From contig WLKR01000085.1 of NCBI GenBank assembly GCA_009701115.1, positions 1 through 5,729 on the forward strand: a stretch of 5,729 nucleotides of DNA, given 5' to 3'. The position numbers were made by a program, and so were the translations under genes. Source of the stretch: Actinomycetota bacterium. Lineage in GTDB: Bacteria; Actinomycetota; Acidimicrobiia; Acidimicrobiales; RAAP-2. Under the pieces are notes generated by a model. That model saw nothing but the letters and a program-made list of their open reading frames with translations, did no database searches and was not told the origin of the DNA. Every line of letters begins with the position of its first letter. The stretch's first letter is position 1. Shown here piece after piece: positions 1 through 5,729 of the stretch.

Positions 1-2
1 AA

Positions 3-584
3 GAACTCCCCTTAGTCAAACATCGCACGACCGGCCCCGAGGCCCGGGCGCTCCTGCTCGAGGCCGTGATTCACCTGGCCGCGACGATTCCATTTCCCGA
101 GATCACCGCGCGGCGAATCGCCCAGGAGGTCCACATGGACCCCAACGTCATTTTCCGTAATTTCGAGACGCTTGAAAATCTCTTTGTCTCGGCCCTGCGT
201 CTCATCGAAAGCCGGGCCATCGAGGTTCTCGAGGCCAGCGACTCCATTGGCATCACGCCCATCGGAGAGATTTATCTCTGGGTGAGGTTCGCGGCCTGGT
301 TGACCCTGTCGGGGACTGACCCCGCACGCATCGCAACTGACACACCAATTCTGGACAGATTTCGCGAGGCCTCCCTGCGCAACTTGCACGTCGAACACTT
401 GCCGAGTGAGCGAGGAAAGTCGGCCATACTCGTGCTGACCCTCGCGTACTTGCAAACTCAGGTACTAGTGACACCCTCGCAGCCCGAGTTCTTTGCGCCC
501 CAGGCCATGGAGGACTCACTCGTCCTTCTGGGGACATTGATTTCGCAACTAGAAGCGCTCACTAGAGAATTTGGCTGGGACTGA
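3..584 (+). CDS. TetR-family transcriptional regulator, 5' end outside the window
   Basis: Probable DNA-binding repressor of the TetR type. The reading frame is open from the left edge, giving 193 visible codons before a TGA stop. A GTG lies at 66, but starting there would remove most of the first helix (residues 11-27, TGPEARALLLEAVIHLA), which is normal for TetR N-termini, and no ATG, GTG or TTG occurs in frame before it. The true start is therefore upstream of the window. The helix-turn-helix lies at visible residues 35-54: TARRIAQEV, a turn at HMDPN, then VIFRNF, matching the usual pattern T-x-R-x-I-A...G-V-S-x-x-x-x-Y-x-H-F. The rest is a mostly helical ligand-binding and dimerisation domain that I cannot assign to a subgroup. 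The visible length is close to the usual TetR size of about 190-220 residues, so only a few residues are missing. It converges on the manB pair, so its target cannot be inferred from this window. Family call fairly sure; ligand unknown. Confidence 0.8.
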   Translation, partial: ELPLVKHRTTGPEARALLLEAVIHLAATIPFPEITARRIAQEVHMDPNVIFRNFETLENLFVSALRLIESRAIEVLEASDSIGITPIGEIYLWVRFAAWLTLSGTDPARIATDTPILDRFREASLRNLHVEHLPSERGKSAILVLTLAYLQTQVLVTPSQPEFFAPQAMEDSLVLLGTLISQLEALTREFGWD

Positions 585-620
585 CGTCCGTCCGACGTTG
601 CCCGGACCAAAAAGGTGCCA

Positions 621-640
621 CTCGTTACTGTGCCAACGAG
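621..640 (-). terminator. Weak candidate terminator hairpin after the Trm112-like gene
   Basis: A perfect 6-base inverted repeat (CTCGTT at 621-626, AACGAG at 635-640) with an 8-base loop lies in the 60-base gap between the convergent TetR and Trm112-like genes. Read leftward, it starts 5 bases after the TAA stop, and a run of five T follows 7 bases beyond the stem (609-613). The spacing to the T run is longer than in a typical intrinsic terminator and the stem is short, so this is only a candidate. Confidence 0.2.
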
Positions 641-644
641 CTAC

Positions 645-872
645 TTACTTCGTACCCGTCACTACATAGGCCCCAGCGGCCGTGAACTGCGTGTGCTCGG
701 CCTCGGAGACCTCTCGGGCCTCATCGGGGAGCAGCACTGGGATTGCGCCGTTGATGGCGTAGGCCACCTTGCGACGAGGGTTGTAGACGACTTGAGCTGA
801 TTCGACGTAGTACAGCACGTCGTGGTCAGTGGGGTCTTGGAGAACACTCACGAGGAACGGGTCTAGGGCCAT
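645..872 (-). CDS. Trm112-like (UPF0434/YcaR-type) small protein without zinc-ligand cysteines
   Basis: A 75-residue protein with the Trm112/YcaR layout: an N-terminal helix MALDPFLVSVL, a short beta region, and the family signature IPVLLPDEAR at residues 44-53 (compare the usual GIPVLLxxEAR). Eukaryotic and archaeal Trm112 proteins are small zinc-binding activators of methyltransferases; the bacterial versions are poorly characterised. In most family members a CPxC pair follows the first helix and one or two cysteines come later. Here the first pair reads DPTD (residues 13-16), the second site reads VYNP, and there is no cysteine in the whole protein, so zinc binding by cysteines is excluded. 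The C-terminal tail after the EAR motif is somewhat longer than in YcaR. The ATG overlaps the manB stop by one base (TAATG), which points to coupled translation. A Trm112-like gene next to manB is a familiar actinobacterial arrangement. Family call from pattern, good; function unknown. Confidence 0.8.
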   Translation of the reverse strand: MALDPFLVSVLQDPTDHDVLYYVESAQVVYNPRRKVAYAINGAIPVLLPDEAREVSEAEHTQFTAAGAYVVTGTK

Positions 873-2224
873 TACTTCTTCACCTCATTGATAATCGCGA
901 GTACTTCACTCACGCGTTGGGCACATTCGGATTCGGTGGGGGCTTCGACGTTGAGGCGTAGCAACGGCTCCGTATTACTCGGACGCACGTTGTACCACCA
1001 GGTTCCGTGATCGACCGTTAAACCGTCAAGTCGGTCGGCCACGACCCCGGGCTGAGCCACGCGCTCGGCGAGAGCTTCGACCGTGGCCGGTGGGTTCGGA
1101 ACTTCGGTGTTGATCTCGCCCGAAGCGACGTAGCGCTGGTAGGGCTTCACGAACTCTGAGAGTGGCAGGTTCGACTCACTCATGAGCTCCAAGACAATCA
1201 TGGCCGTGATGATGCCCGAGTCGGCCCGGTAGTTGTCCTTGAAGTAGTAGTGGCCGGAGTGTTCGCCACCAAAGACGGCACCGGTTTCGGCCATGACCTG
1301 CTTAATAAAGCTGTGTCCGACGCGGGTGCGCACCGCGGTGCCGCCACCTTCGGCAATGACTTCGGCCACGGCCTTGGAACAGATCAAGTTGTGGAGAATC
1401 GTGGCGCCGGGATTACGGCGCAACATGGCGTCGGCCACCATGGCGGTGGTCACCGAACCACTGACGGGCTGAGCCTTCTCGTCAATCAAAAAGACGCGGT
1501 CGGCGTCACCGTCAAAGGCCAGACCGACATCGGCCCCAACTTCTAGAACCCGGGCCTGGAGGTCCACGAGGTTCTCGGGCTGAATCGGGTCGGCCGGGTG
1601 GTTCGGGAAGGTGCCGTCGAGTTCGGGGTACATGATCTCGAGGTCAAAGGGCAGACCGGCAAAGACCTTGGGGGCCACGAAGCCACCCATGCCGTTGGCC
1701 GTGTCGGCCACGACCTTGAGCGAACGCAGCTTGGTGGTGTCAACAAAGGAGTGGACGTGCTTGACCCAGGCCGTAATCAAGTCCAACTCGTCGGCCTCGG
1801 CCAAGGGGCCAGACGCCGGCGTAGCCAAGAACTGATTGGTCAGCGCTTCGATTTCCTTCAGACCGGTGTCGGCTCCGACGGGCTTGGCGCCCTCGAGGCA
1901 GAGCTTGATCCCGTTGTACTGCGCGGGGTTGTGCGAGGCCGTCCACATGGCGCCCGGCAGGTTCAGGTGACCGGCGGCGAAGTAGAGAAAGTCCGTGGAG
2001 GCCAGACCCAAGTCGGTGACCTTGGTGCCCACAGCGCGGGCCCCTTCGGCGAAGGCCGCACAGAGGGTGACGCCGGAGGGACGCATGTCCTTGGCCATCA
2101 CGATGTGGGGAGCCTTAGTAAAGGTGGCGAAGGCCGATCCGACGGCCCGAGCGAGGTTCTCGTCGATCTGGTCGGGGTAGGTGCCACGGATGTCGTAGGC
2201 CTTAAAGACGTCACTGGTGTTCAC
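872..2224 (-). CDS. manB: Phosphomannomutase/phosphoglucomutase (alpha-D-phosphohexomutase family)
   Basis: Interconverts hexose 6-phosphate and hexose 1-phosphate (mannose or glucose) in the cytoplasm through a phosphoserine enzyme, supplying GDP-mannose or UDP-glucose synthesis. All four family signatures are present (numbering from the 2224 start, 450 residues): active-site serine loop TASHNP at 95-100 with Ser97; Mg-binding DGDADR at 238-243; sugar-specificity loop GEHSGH at 320-325; and phosphate-binding RPSNTEP at 414-420. GEHSGH is shared by enzymes of dual mannose/glucose specificity, so substrate choice is not settled, and the length is normal. The start was chosen at GTG 2224 because the protein then begins MNTSDVFKAYDIRG, with the FKAYDIRG motif near the N-terminus as usual. 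An in-frame GTG at 2251 would add nine residues (MYCKVGCVV) that do not look like family sequence and would shorten the gap to cysC to 33 bases. It is followed by the coupled Trm112-like gene and is divergent from cysC. All catalytic residues are intact. Confidence 0.93.
   Translation of the reverse strand: MNTSDVFKAYDIRGTYPDQIDENLARAVGSAFATFTKAPHIVMAKDMRPSGVTLCAAFAEGARAVGTKVTDLGLASTDFLYFAAGHLNLPGAMWTASHNPAQYNGIKLCLEGAKPVGADTGLKEIEALTNQFLATPASGPLAEADELDLITAWVKHVHSFVDTTKLRSLKVVADTANGMGGFVAPKVFAGLPFDLEIMYPELDGTFPNHPADPIQPENLVDLQARVLEVGADVGLAFDGDADRVFLIDEKAQPVSGSVTTAMVADAMLRRNPGATILHNLICSKAVAEVIAEGGGTAVRTRVGHSFIKQVMAETGAVFGGEHSGHYYFKDNYRADSGIITAMIVLELMSESNLPLSEFVKPYQRYVASGEINTEVPNPPATVEALAERVAQPGVVADRLDGLTVDHGTWWYNVRPSNTEPLLRLNVEAPTESECAQRVSEVLAIINEVKK
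881..886 (-). promoter_or_regulatory. Ribosome binding site for the Trm112-like gene, inside manB
   Basis: The complement reads GAGGTG, ending 8 bases before the ATG at 872. It lies within the last codons of manB. Together with the TAATG stop-start overlap it fixes the start of the small gene and suggests translation by reinitiation or coupling. Confidence 0.5.
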
Positions 2225-2232
2225 AACTACAC

Positions 2233-2238
2233 AGCCTA
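2233..2238 (-). promoter_or_regulatory. Candidate -10 box for manB (TAGGCT)
   Basis: On the complementary strand TAGGCT fits the actinobacterial TANNNT -10 pattern and ends 8 bases before the GTG at 2224. Transcription would then begin within about two bases of the start codon, giving an essentially leaderless mRNA. No convincing ribosome binding site precedes 2224, which agrees with that. No good -35 box is visible. If 2251 were the true start, this site would lie inside the gene. Confidence 0.3.
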
Positions 2239-2272
2239 CTTTGCAATACACCTATTTAAAAATGGAGATTGC

Positions 2273-2278
2273 TAGCCT
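2273..2278 (+). promoter_or_regulatory. Candidate -10 box for cysC (TAGCCT)
   Basis: TAGCCT fits TANNNT, and its last T is exactly 7 bases before the GTG at 2285, the spacing expected if transcription starts on the first base of the start codon. The bases before the GTG (CTGAAGC) contain no good Shine-Dalgarno sequence, so a leaderless cysC mRNA is a reasonable reading. No clear -35 hexamer is visible 16-18 bases upstream. Confidence 0.35.
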
Positions 2279-2284
2279 GAAGCG

Positions 2285-2812
2285 GTGACAACCAAGGGCG
2301 AAACTATCTGGCTGACTGGACTCTCCGGCGCCGGGAAGTCGACCACCACCGAGGCCATCAAGGCCCAGTATGAAGCTGAGGGCACCCGCATTGTGGTGCT
2401 CGACGGCGACGATCTGCGCGGGGGCTTAAGTCGCGACCTCGGTTTTTCCAACGAGGACCGTGACGAACAGGTTCGCCGGGCCGGAGAAATCGCCATCGTC
2501 ATGGCCCACCAGGGTTTCATTGTCGTGGTCGCCCTCGTCTCCCCCCGTCGGGTTGCCCGCGAGCTAGTGCGCAGTCGCCACCAAGAGTCCGACGTTCTCT
2601 TTCACGAGGTCTACCTCTCTACGCCCATTGAGGTCTGCGAAGCCCGGGACCCCAAGGCGCTGTATCGCGCGGCCCGTTCGGGAACCAATCCCCTCATGAC
2701 CGGTGTCGGTGACCCCTACGAGCCACCACTGAATGCCGAACTAGTTGTCAACACGGCCGAGTGCACCCCCGACGAGGCCGCGGCCTCGATTCGAGCGTTG
2801 CTGCACCGCTAG
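2285..2812 (+). CDS. cysC: Adenylylsulfate (APS) kinase
   Basis: Transfers phosphate from ATP to the 3' hydroxyl of APS to make PAPS in the cytoplasm, for sulfate reduction or for sulfotransferases. The 175 residues match a stand-alone, single-domain APS kinase: Walker A GLSGAGKS at 12-19; LDGDDLR at 39-45 with the following GL and LGFSNEDRDEQVRR (52-65), which form the APS pocket; the VSP segment at 85-87, corresponding to the ISP loop of E. coli CysC that carries the phosphorylatable serine; the RDPKALY motif at 121-127; and TGVGDPYEPP at 139-148. The residue after the SP pair is Arg instead of the common Phe or Tyr, a mild oddity. The GTG start is supported by the usual short N-terminus (Walker A near residue 12) and by the candidate -10 box. 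No ATP sulfurylase, PAPS reductase or sulfotransferase gene is in the window. Divergent from manB; its TAG stop interlocks with that of the convergent membrane-protein gene. Confidence 0.92.
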   Translation: MTTKGETIWLTGLSGAGKSTTTEAIKAQYEAEGTRIVVLDGDDLRGGLSRDLGFSNEDRDEQVRRAGEIAIVMAHQGFIVVVALVSPRRVARELVRSRHQESDVLFHEVYLSTPIEVCEARDPKALYRAARSGTNPLMTGVGDPYEPPLNAELVVNTAECTPDEAAASIRALLHR

Positions 2813-5178
2813 TTGCGAGGGCCGTTGCCTAAACGGTTCCACGAGCGTCGGCGCCACAGGGCCCGCACACCGAAGAGCACCGTGATGAAGGTGATCCAAC
2901 TGCCCCACGTGCCGGCGGCCGTGTTGCCATAGACCATCGAGACGTGTTTGCTGGTGGGCACCACGACCATGAGGTTGGGGCTGACGCGATAGGGACCGGT
3001 CGCGCCGCTCACGTGCCAGCGGGGGTAGTAGGAGATCTTGACCAGGACGGGAATGCCCGTCTTGTTGACGTCAAAGGAGATCGACTGGTCCTGCTTATCG
3101 ACGTTGGTCACGACAACCGGCAACACGCCCTTGCGGGTCGTGCGCAGCGGGTTGGTGGTGCGAGGCCAGTTAGCCGGTCCGTCACTGGCCAACATCGTGG
3201 GCCACTGCTGCGGGTCGAGCCACCACGACTGGTTGGCCGCGAGCCAGGCCTGGCGCGAGCTGATATCTGACACCACGTTGGGCAGGGTCTTCACCCCTTC
3301 GACGACGTGGGAGTCCTTCACGAGATAGATGTGCCACTGCACACCCCCGTTGTCCCAGAGTCGGGTCGTATCGATCTCTTGGAGGTTGGGGTTGATGGCC
3401 GCTGCGGTCACCACGGACGGTGAGAAGGCCATGAAGTACTTCACGCCCAACATTTGGAGGTGATCAATACCGAGGTTGACGTTCGTCGTCCCGTAGCTCA
3501 GGCCGACCATCGGATTCGAAGACTTGCCGGCCTCGGCCAGCTCGGCCTGATCTAAGAAGTGGTAGGGCACCGTCGGTGAAGACTCGAAGGTCAGACCTTC
3601 CATGGAGCCAACGCAGTTATCCGTCCAGTAGGGCAAGAGCATGAGGGCCATCGGGGTGCCGAAGCGGCCCTCGTCCGAGCTGTACTCCCACATCGCTTGA
3701 CCACAGCCGTACTTCGCCGACTGGATCTTCATCTTGGTAATGAGGTCGTTGTACTCCGGCCAGGAGGCCTTCTGCTCGTAACCCGAGTAGTTCCACGCCG
3801 ACCAGTTCGGCACCTGGTCGGGACCGGCCTTGACGTGGAGCAGTGAACCGAGCGTGGGCGAGAGCGGGGCGACGACCATGAGAATGGCGAAGACCGCAAT
3901 GAGCAGCGGGGACCAGAACCGGGGCTGGGTCACTGGTTCGGGATTGTCGACACTCTCAATGCCTTCGGTGTTGTAGTAGTCCTCCCACCGTTGCCACTCG
4001 GCCCGGCGACGATTTGTTCGACGATTGATAAGAGCGTCCAGCACGCTGCCGACGAACCAACCGGCCAACAGATAAATCGAGAGATACCAAAAGGGCACCA
4101 GTCGCTCGTTATAGAGAGCACCCTGGGGGTCGACCATGTAGGCCACGAGAGACAAGACGGCCAGTCCCGAGAGAAAGATGCCGAGACGGTTCGCCGTGGC
4201 GAAGGCCCAGATGAAGCCGAGGGCCGCCACGATGATGATGGCCCGGGTGCCGGTCGAGCCGCCGGACTCACTCCACCAGCCGAGCTTGGTGAAGACGGCG
4301 TGGAAGGTCGAGGTGTCGAAGTTGGTGTAACCCATTGAGTTGGTGAGCGACTGGGTCGTGACGAAGGGCAGGACCCACCAGGCCGAGAGCCCGAAGCTCA
4401 CGATGCCGGTGGAGAAGACAAAGGCCGTGGAGCGGCGGCGGTGGCCCCGACCGAAGGGGGCGTTGAGTTCTTCCCCGGTGGCTCGGTCCAGTCGACGGTC
4501 CCGATTCATCAGTTCAAAGATCCACAGCAGACCAATGCCGGCGAGGGCGAACATCCAGGGCAGGACGTGGGCGGCCAGCGAGGCACTTAGGGCGGCGGCG
4601 GCTATCCAGCGACCGCGGTGTTCTTGGAGACCCCGGGCGAAGAGGCCGATGGCCACCATCGCCAACGAGAGGCTGACCGAGTAGGAGTACTCCCCCGCCA
4701 GGGTCGAAAAGAGATTGCCCCCGGCAATGGTGAAGGCACTGGAAAAGAGGAAGGGCAACGTGGCGGCCGCGAGCGCCACCGGAATAGGACGAGGCGCGCG
4801 AAAGAGCCGTCCCATGACGTACGCACTGAGCGGCATGATGAGCGAACCGAGGGCCGTGGCCAACTTCATCGCGATCGCAAAGGGAATGACGAAACTGGCC
4901 AGCACGGCCAGGAAGTCGGGCAGCACGAAGTAGTAGGTGTAGAGCGGCATGCCGTCGAACCAGCCGGGATACCAACTCGTTAAGTGCCAGGGGAACCCGA
5001 GGTGGTCGCGCATGTAGGCCGGCATGGCCACGTGCGCACCCGTGTCACCACCGGTAATGGTCGTGTTACTAAAGAGCAGCGAGGGGTGCAGGGCCCAGAA
5101 GATGACGTAGACGAGGAGCAGGATGGAGACGAGATCGGCCCACGTGGAGGGCGAGACGCGTCGGAGACGGTTGATCAC
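2809..5178 (-). CDS. Polytopic membrane protein, GT-C glycosyltransferase-like (PTPS_related/YfhO-like)
   Basis: A protein of about 789 residues with roughly a dozen hydrophobic membrane segments in the N-terminal half (first at 15-33, last of the block near 421-440), then an extracytoplasmic domain of about 320 residues, one final membrane segment (about 759-775) and a basic tail. The first outside loop carries GGDTGAH (43-49), placed like the acidic catalytic motif of GT-C enzymes, which move sugars from lipid-linked donors outside the membrane. The outer domain has MLGVKYFM (576-583) and ISYYPRWHV (715-723), which resemble the LGVKY and YYPGW signatures of YfhO-type proteins. Arg-rich loops at about 225-250 and 385-395 fit the cytoplasmic side. 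The protein has only two cysteines (492 and 522), both in the outer domain. GTG 5178 was chosen because it forms a GTGA four-base overlap with the upstream gene; GTG 5199 would add seven residues. Neither start has a strong ribosome binding site. Family call is by pattern; donor and acceptor are unknown, and enzymatic activity is inference. Confidence 0.75.
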   Translation of the reverse strand: MINRLRRVSPSTWADLVSILLLVYVIFWALHPSLLFSNTTITGGDTGAHVAMPAYMRDHLGFPWHLTSWYPGWFDGMPLYTYYFVLPDFLAVLASFVIPFAIAMKLATALGSLIMPLSAYVMGRLFRAPRPIPVALAAATLPFLFSSAFTIAGGNLFSTLAGEYSYSVSLSLAMVAIGLFARGLQEHRGRWIAAAALSASLAAHVLPWMFALAGIGLLWIFELMNRDRRLDRATGEELNAPFGRGHRRRSTAFVFSTGIVSFGLSAWWVLPFVTTQSLTNSMGYTNFDTSTFHAVFTKLGWWSESGGSTGTRAIIIVAALGFIWAFATANRLGIFLSGLAVLSLVAYMVDPQGALYNERLVPFWYLSIYLLAGWFVGSVLDALINRRTNRRRAEWQRWEDYYNTEGIESVDNPEPVTQPRFWSPLLIAVFAILMVVAPLSPTLGSLLHVKAGPDQVPNWSAWNYSGYEQKASWPEYNDLITKMKIQSAKYGCGQAMWEYSSDEGRFGTPMALMLLPYWTDNCVGSMEGLTFESSPTVPYHFLDQAELAEAGKSSNPMVGLSYGTTNVNLGIDHLQMLGVKYFMAFSPSVVTAAAINPNLQEIDTTRLWDNGGVQWHIYLVKDSHVVEGVKTLPNVVSDISSRQAWLAANQSWWLDPQQWPTMLASDGPANWPRTTNPLRTTRKGVLPVVVTNVDKQDQSISFDVNKTGIPVLVKISYYPRWHVSGATGPYRVSPNLMVVVPTSKHVSMVYGNTAAGTWGSWITFITVLFGVRALWRRRSWNRLGNGPRN
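2819..2839 (+). terminator. Candidate T-run-free hairpin terminator or 3' end for cysC
   Basis: In a rightward transcript, bases 2819-2826 can pair with 2832-2839 (core CCGTT/AACGG, two G-U pairs and one outer G-C pair) around the 5-base loop GCCTA, starting 7 bases after the cysC stop codon. The two wobble pairs become mismatches on the other strand, so the longer stem favours the cysC direction. No T run follows. It lies inside the 3' end of the convergent gene, so chance is possible. Confidence 0.25.
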
Positions 5179-5729
5179 TTCACGGTCACCGAGGCCCACG
5201 CCACCGAGAGGGCGATGAGGTTAAAACCGGCGTGGGTGAAGATGGCCGGAGCGATGCGACGCTGGCGTTGGACAATCACGGCCAAGATCGTGCCGACGAG
5301 AGCCAGACCGGCCAGTTGGACCAGTTCACCGTGGGCCGCTCCGAAGACAATTCCTGTCAACAGTGCCGGCACCAGTCCGGCGGCGAGAGCTCGGACTCGG
5401 GGCGAGAGGACTGCGGTCATGGACTGCAAGATCACCACTCGAAAGAGGAGCTCTTCAATAAACGGCGCGCCAATGCCGACAAAGAACATGATGACGAGCA
5501 TGCCGTAGGCGGGATTGTGGCCCACGATCTGCTTGACGGGGTCACTGGTGGATTCGATATGAAAGGGGTAGTAGAGCGCGCCGACCAGAGCCTGGAGCAG
5601 GACGCCGAGGGGTAGGAACTTGAGATCTTGCCAGCGGACCTTGAAAAAACCGGTGGGTAGGACTGGTTGGACCGTCTTCATGGCGAGCACGACAATGGCG
5701 GCAAAGCCCAGCCACAGTCCGAACATCTG
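5175..5729 (-). CDS. CPBP-family intramembrane metalloprotease, 5' end outside the window
   Basis: A membrane-embedded metalloprotease of the CPBP (Rce1/Abi, PF02517) family. With residues counted from the ATG at 5726, the three family motifs are present: EELLFR at 91-96 (EExxxR), FGAAH at 128-132 (FxxxH) and HAGFN at 165-169 (HxxxN). Their acidic and histidine residues form the presumed metal site, so the protein looks active. Hydrophobic segments lie around 4-18, 36-52, 73-90, 112-130, 137-152 and 160-178. The frame remains open through the codon before that ATG to the edge. The GLWLG segment at residues 3-7 usually sits inside such proteins after another membrane helix, so the real start is probably beyond the window. 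Its TGA overlaps the GTG of the downstream membrane protein (GTGA), indicating one operon and coupled translation. Members act in prenyl-protein processing, bacteriocin self-immunity or membrane-protein turnover; the substrate here is unknown. Confidence 0.87.
   Translation of the reverse strand, partial: QMFGLWLGFAAIVVLAMKTVQPVLPTGFFKVRWQDLKFLPLGVLLQALVGALYYPFHIESTSDPVKQIVGHNPAYGMLVIMFFVGIGAPFIEELLFRVVILQSMTAVLSPRVRALAAGLVPALLTGIVFGAAHGELVQLAGLALVGTILAVIVQRQRRIAPAIFTHAGFNLIALSVAWASVTVK

Noticed and set aside
66..68. GTG at 66 as the start of the TetR gene
   Set aside because: It would delete most of the first helix of the DNA-binding domain, and the frame is open with TetR-like sequence up to the window edge.
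12..537. Leftward open frames opposite the TetR gene (147 and 94 codons)
   Set aside because: They contain no recognisable domain, and the rightward frame has a clear TetR helix-turn-helix.
584..607. Short inverted repeats ACGTC/GACGT and GTCCG/CGGAC just after the TetR stop
   Set aside because: The stems are only five bases, they compete with each other, and no T run follows in the TetR direction, so no terminator can be called.
615..800. A 61-codon rightward frame over the Trm112-like gene
   Set aside because: It mirrors the leftward gene, which has a family signature, a ribosome binding site and coupling to manB.
1598..2275. A 225-codon open frame antisense to manB, with smaller ones at 1250-1546 and 1611-1835
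   Set aside because: The translations are Gly/Val/His-rich with no domain resemblance, and they lie opposite a gene with intact catalytic motifs. They are by-products of the GC-rich codon usage.
4514..4975. Open frames in other phases within the membrane-protein gene (for example 153 codons leftward and 121 codons rightward at 4618-4983)
   Set aside because: They are Arg/Pro- or Gly/Arg/His-rich translations of a region that encodes clear membrane helices in the main frame.
5232..5615. Rightward frames opposite the CPBP gene
   Set aside because: The opposite strand carries all three CPBP motifs in one frame; these are polar low-information shadows.

Overview
The window is a compact stretch of bacterial chromosome. 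It is moderately GC-rich with GTG starts, 60-base intergenic gaps and overlapping genes. A phosphomannomutase next to a Trm112-like small protein, together with a large multi-pass membrane protein and a CPBP protease of actinobacterial style, suggests an Actinomycetota member. An Acidimicrobiia-like lineage is possible, but the sequence alone does not settle this. I see no tRNA, rRNA, CRISPR array, insertion sequence or phage gene, and no gene-free stretch longer than about 60 bases.

Layout, left to right. A TetR-type transcription regulator, cut by the left edge, reads rightward to 584. It converges on a leftward pair: a phosphomannomutase/phosphoglucomutase gene (manB, 2224 down to 872) followed, with a one-base TAATG overlap, by a 75-residue Trm112-like protein (872 down to 645) that has no cysteines. 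A 60-base gap (2225-2284) separates manB from the divergent adenylylsulfate kinase gene cysC (2285-2812). The cysC stop codon interlocks with that of a leftward gene of about 789 codons for a polytopic membrane protein (5178 down to 2809). That protein looks like a GT-C/YfhO-like or PTPS_related family member. It overlaps by four bases (GTGA) the end of a CPBP-family intramembrane metalloprotease gene that runs off the right edge.

How the genes may work together. ManB interconverts hexose 6-phosphate and hexose 1-phosphate, which feeds nucleotide-sugar synthesis. The membrane protein resembles lipid-linked-sugar glycosyltransferases or surface-polymer assembly proteins. CysC makes PAPS, used either for sulfate reduction or for sulfation. 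A shared link to cell-surface glycans is plausible but is inference. These are three or four separate transcription units, and nothing in the sequence proves one pathway.

No clearly new system stands out. The points most worth a second look are the cysteine-free Trm112-like protein coupled to manB, the tightly coupled CPBP protease and GT-C-like membrane protein, and the 60-base divergent gap that seems built for leaderless transcripts.
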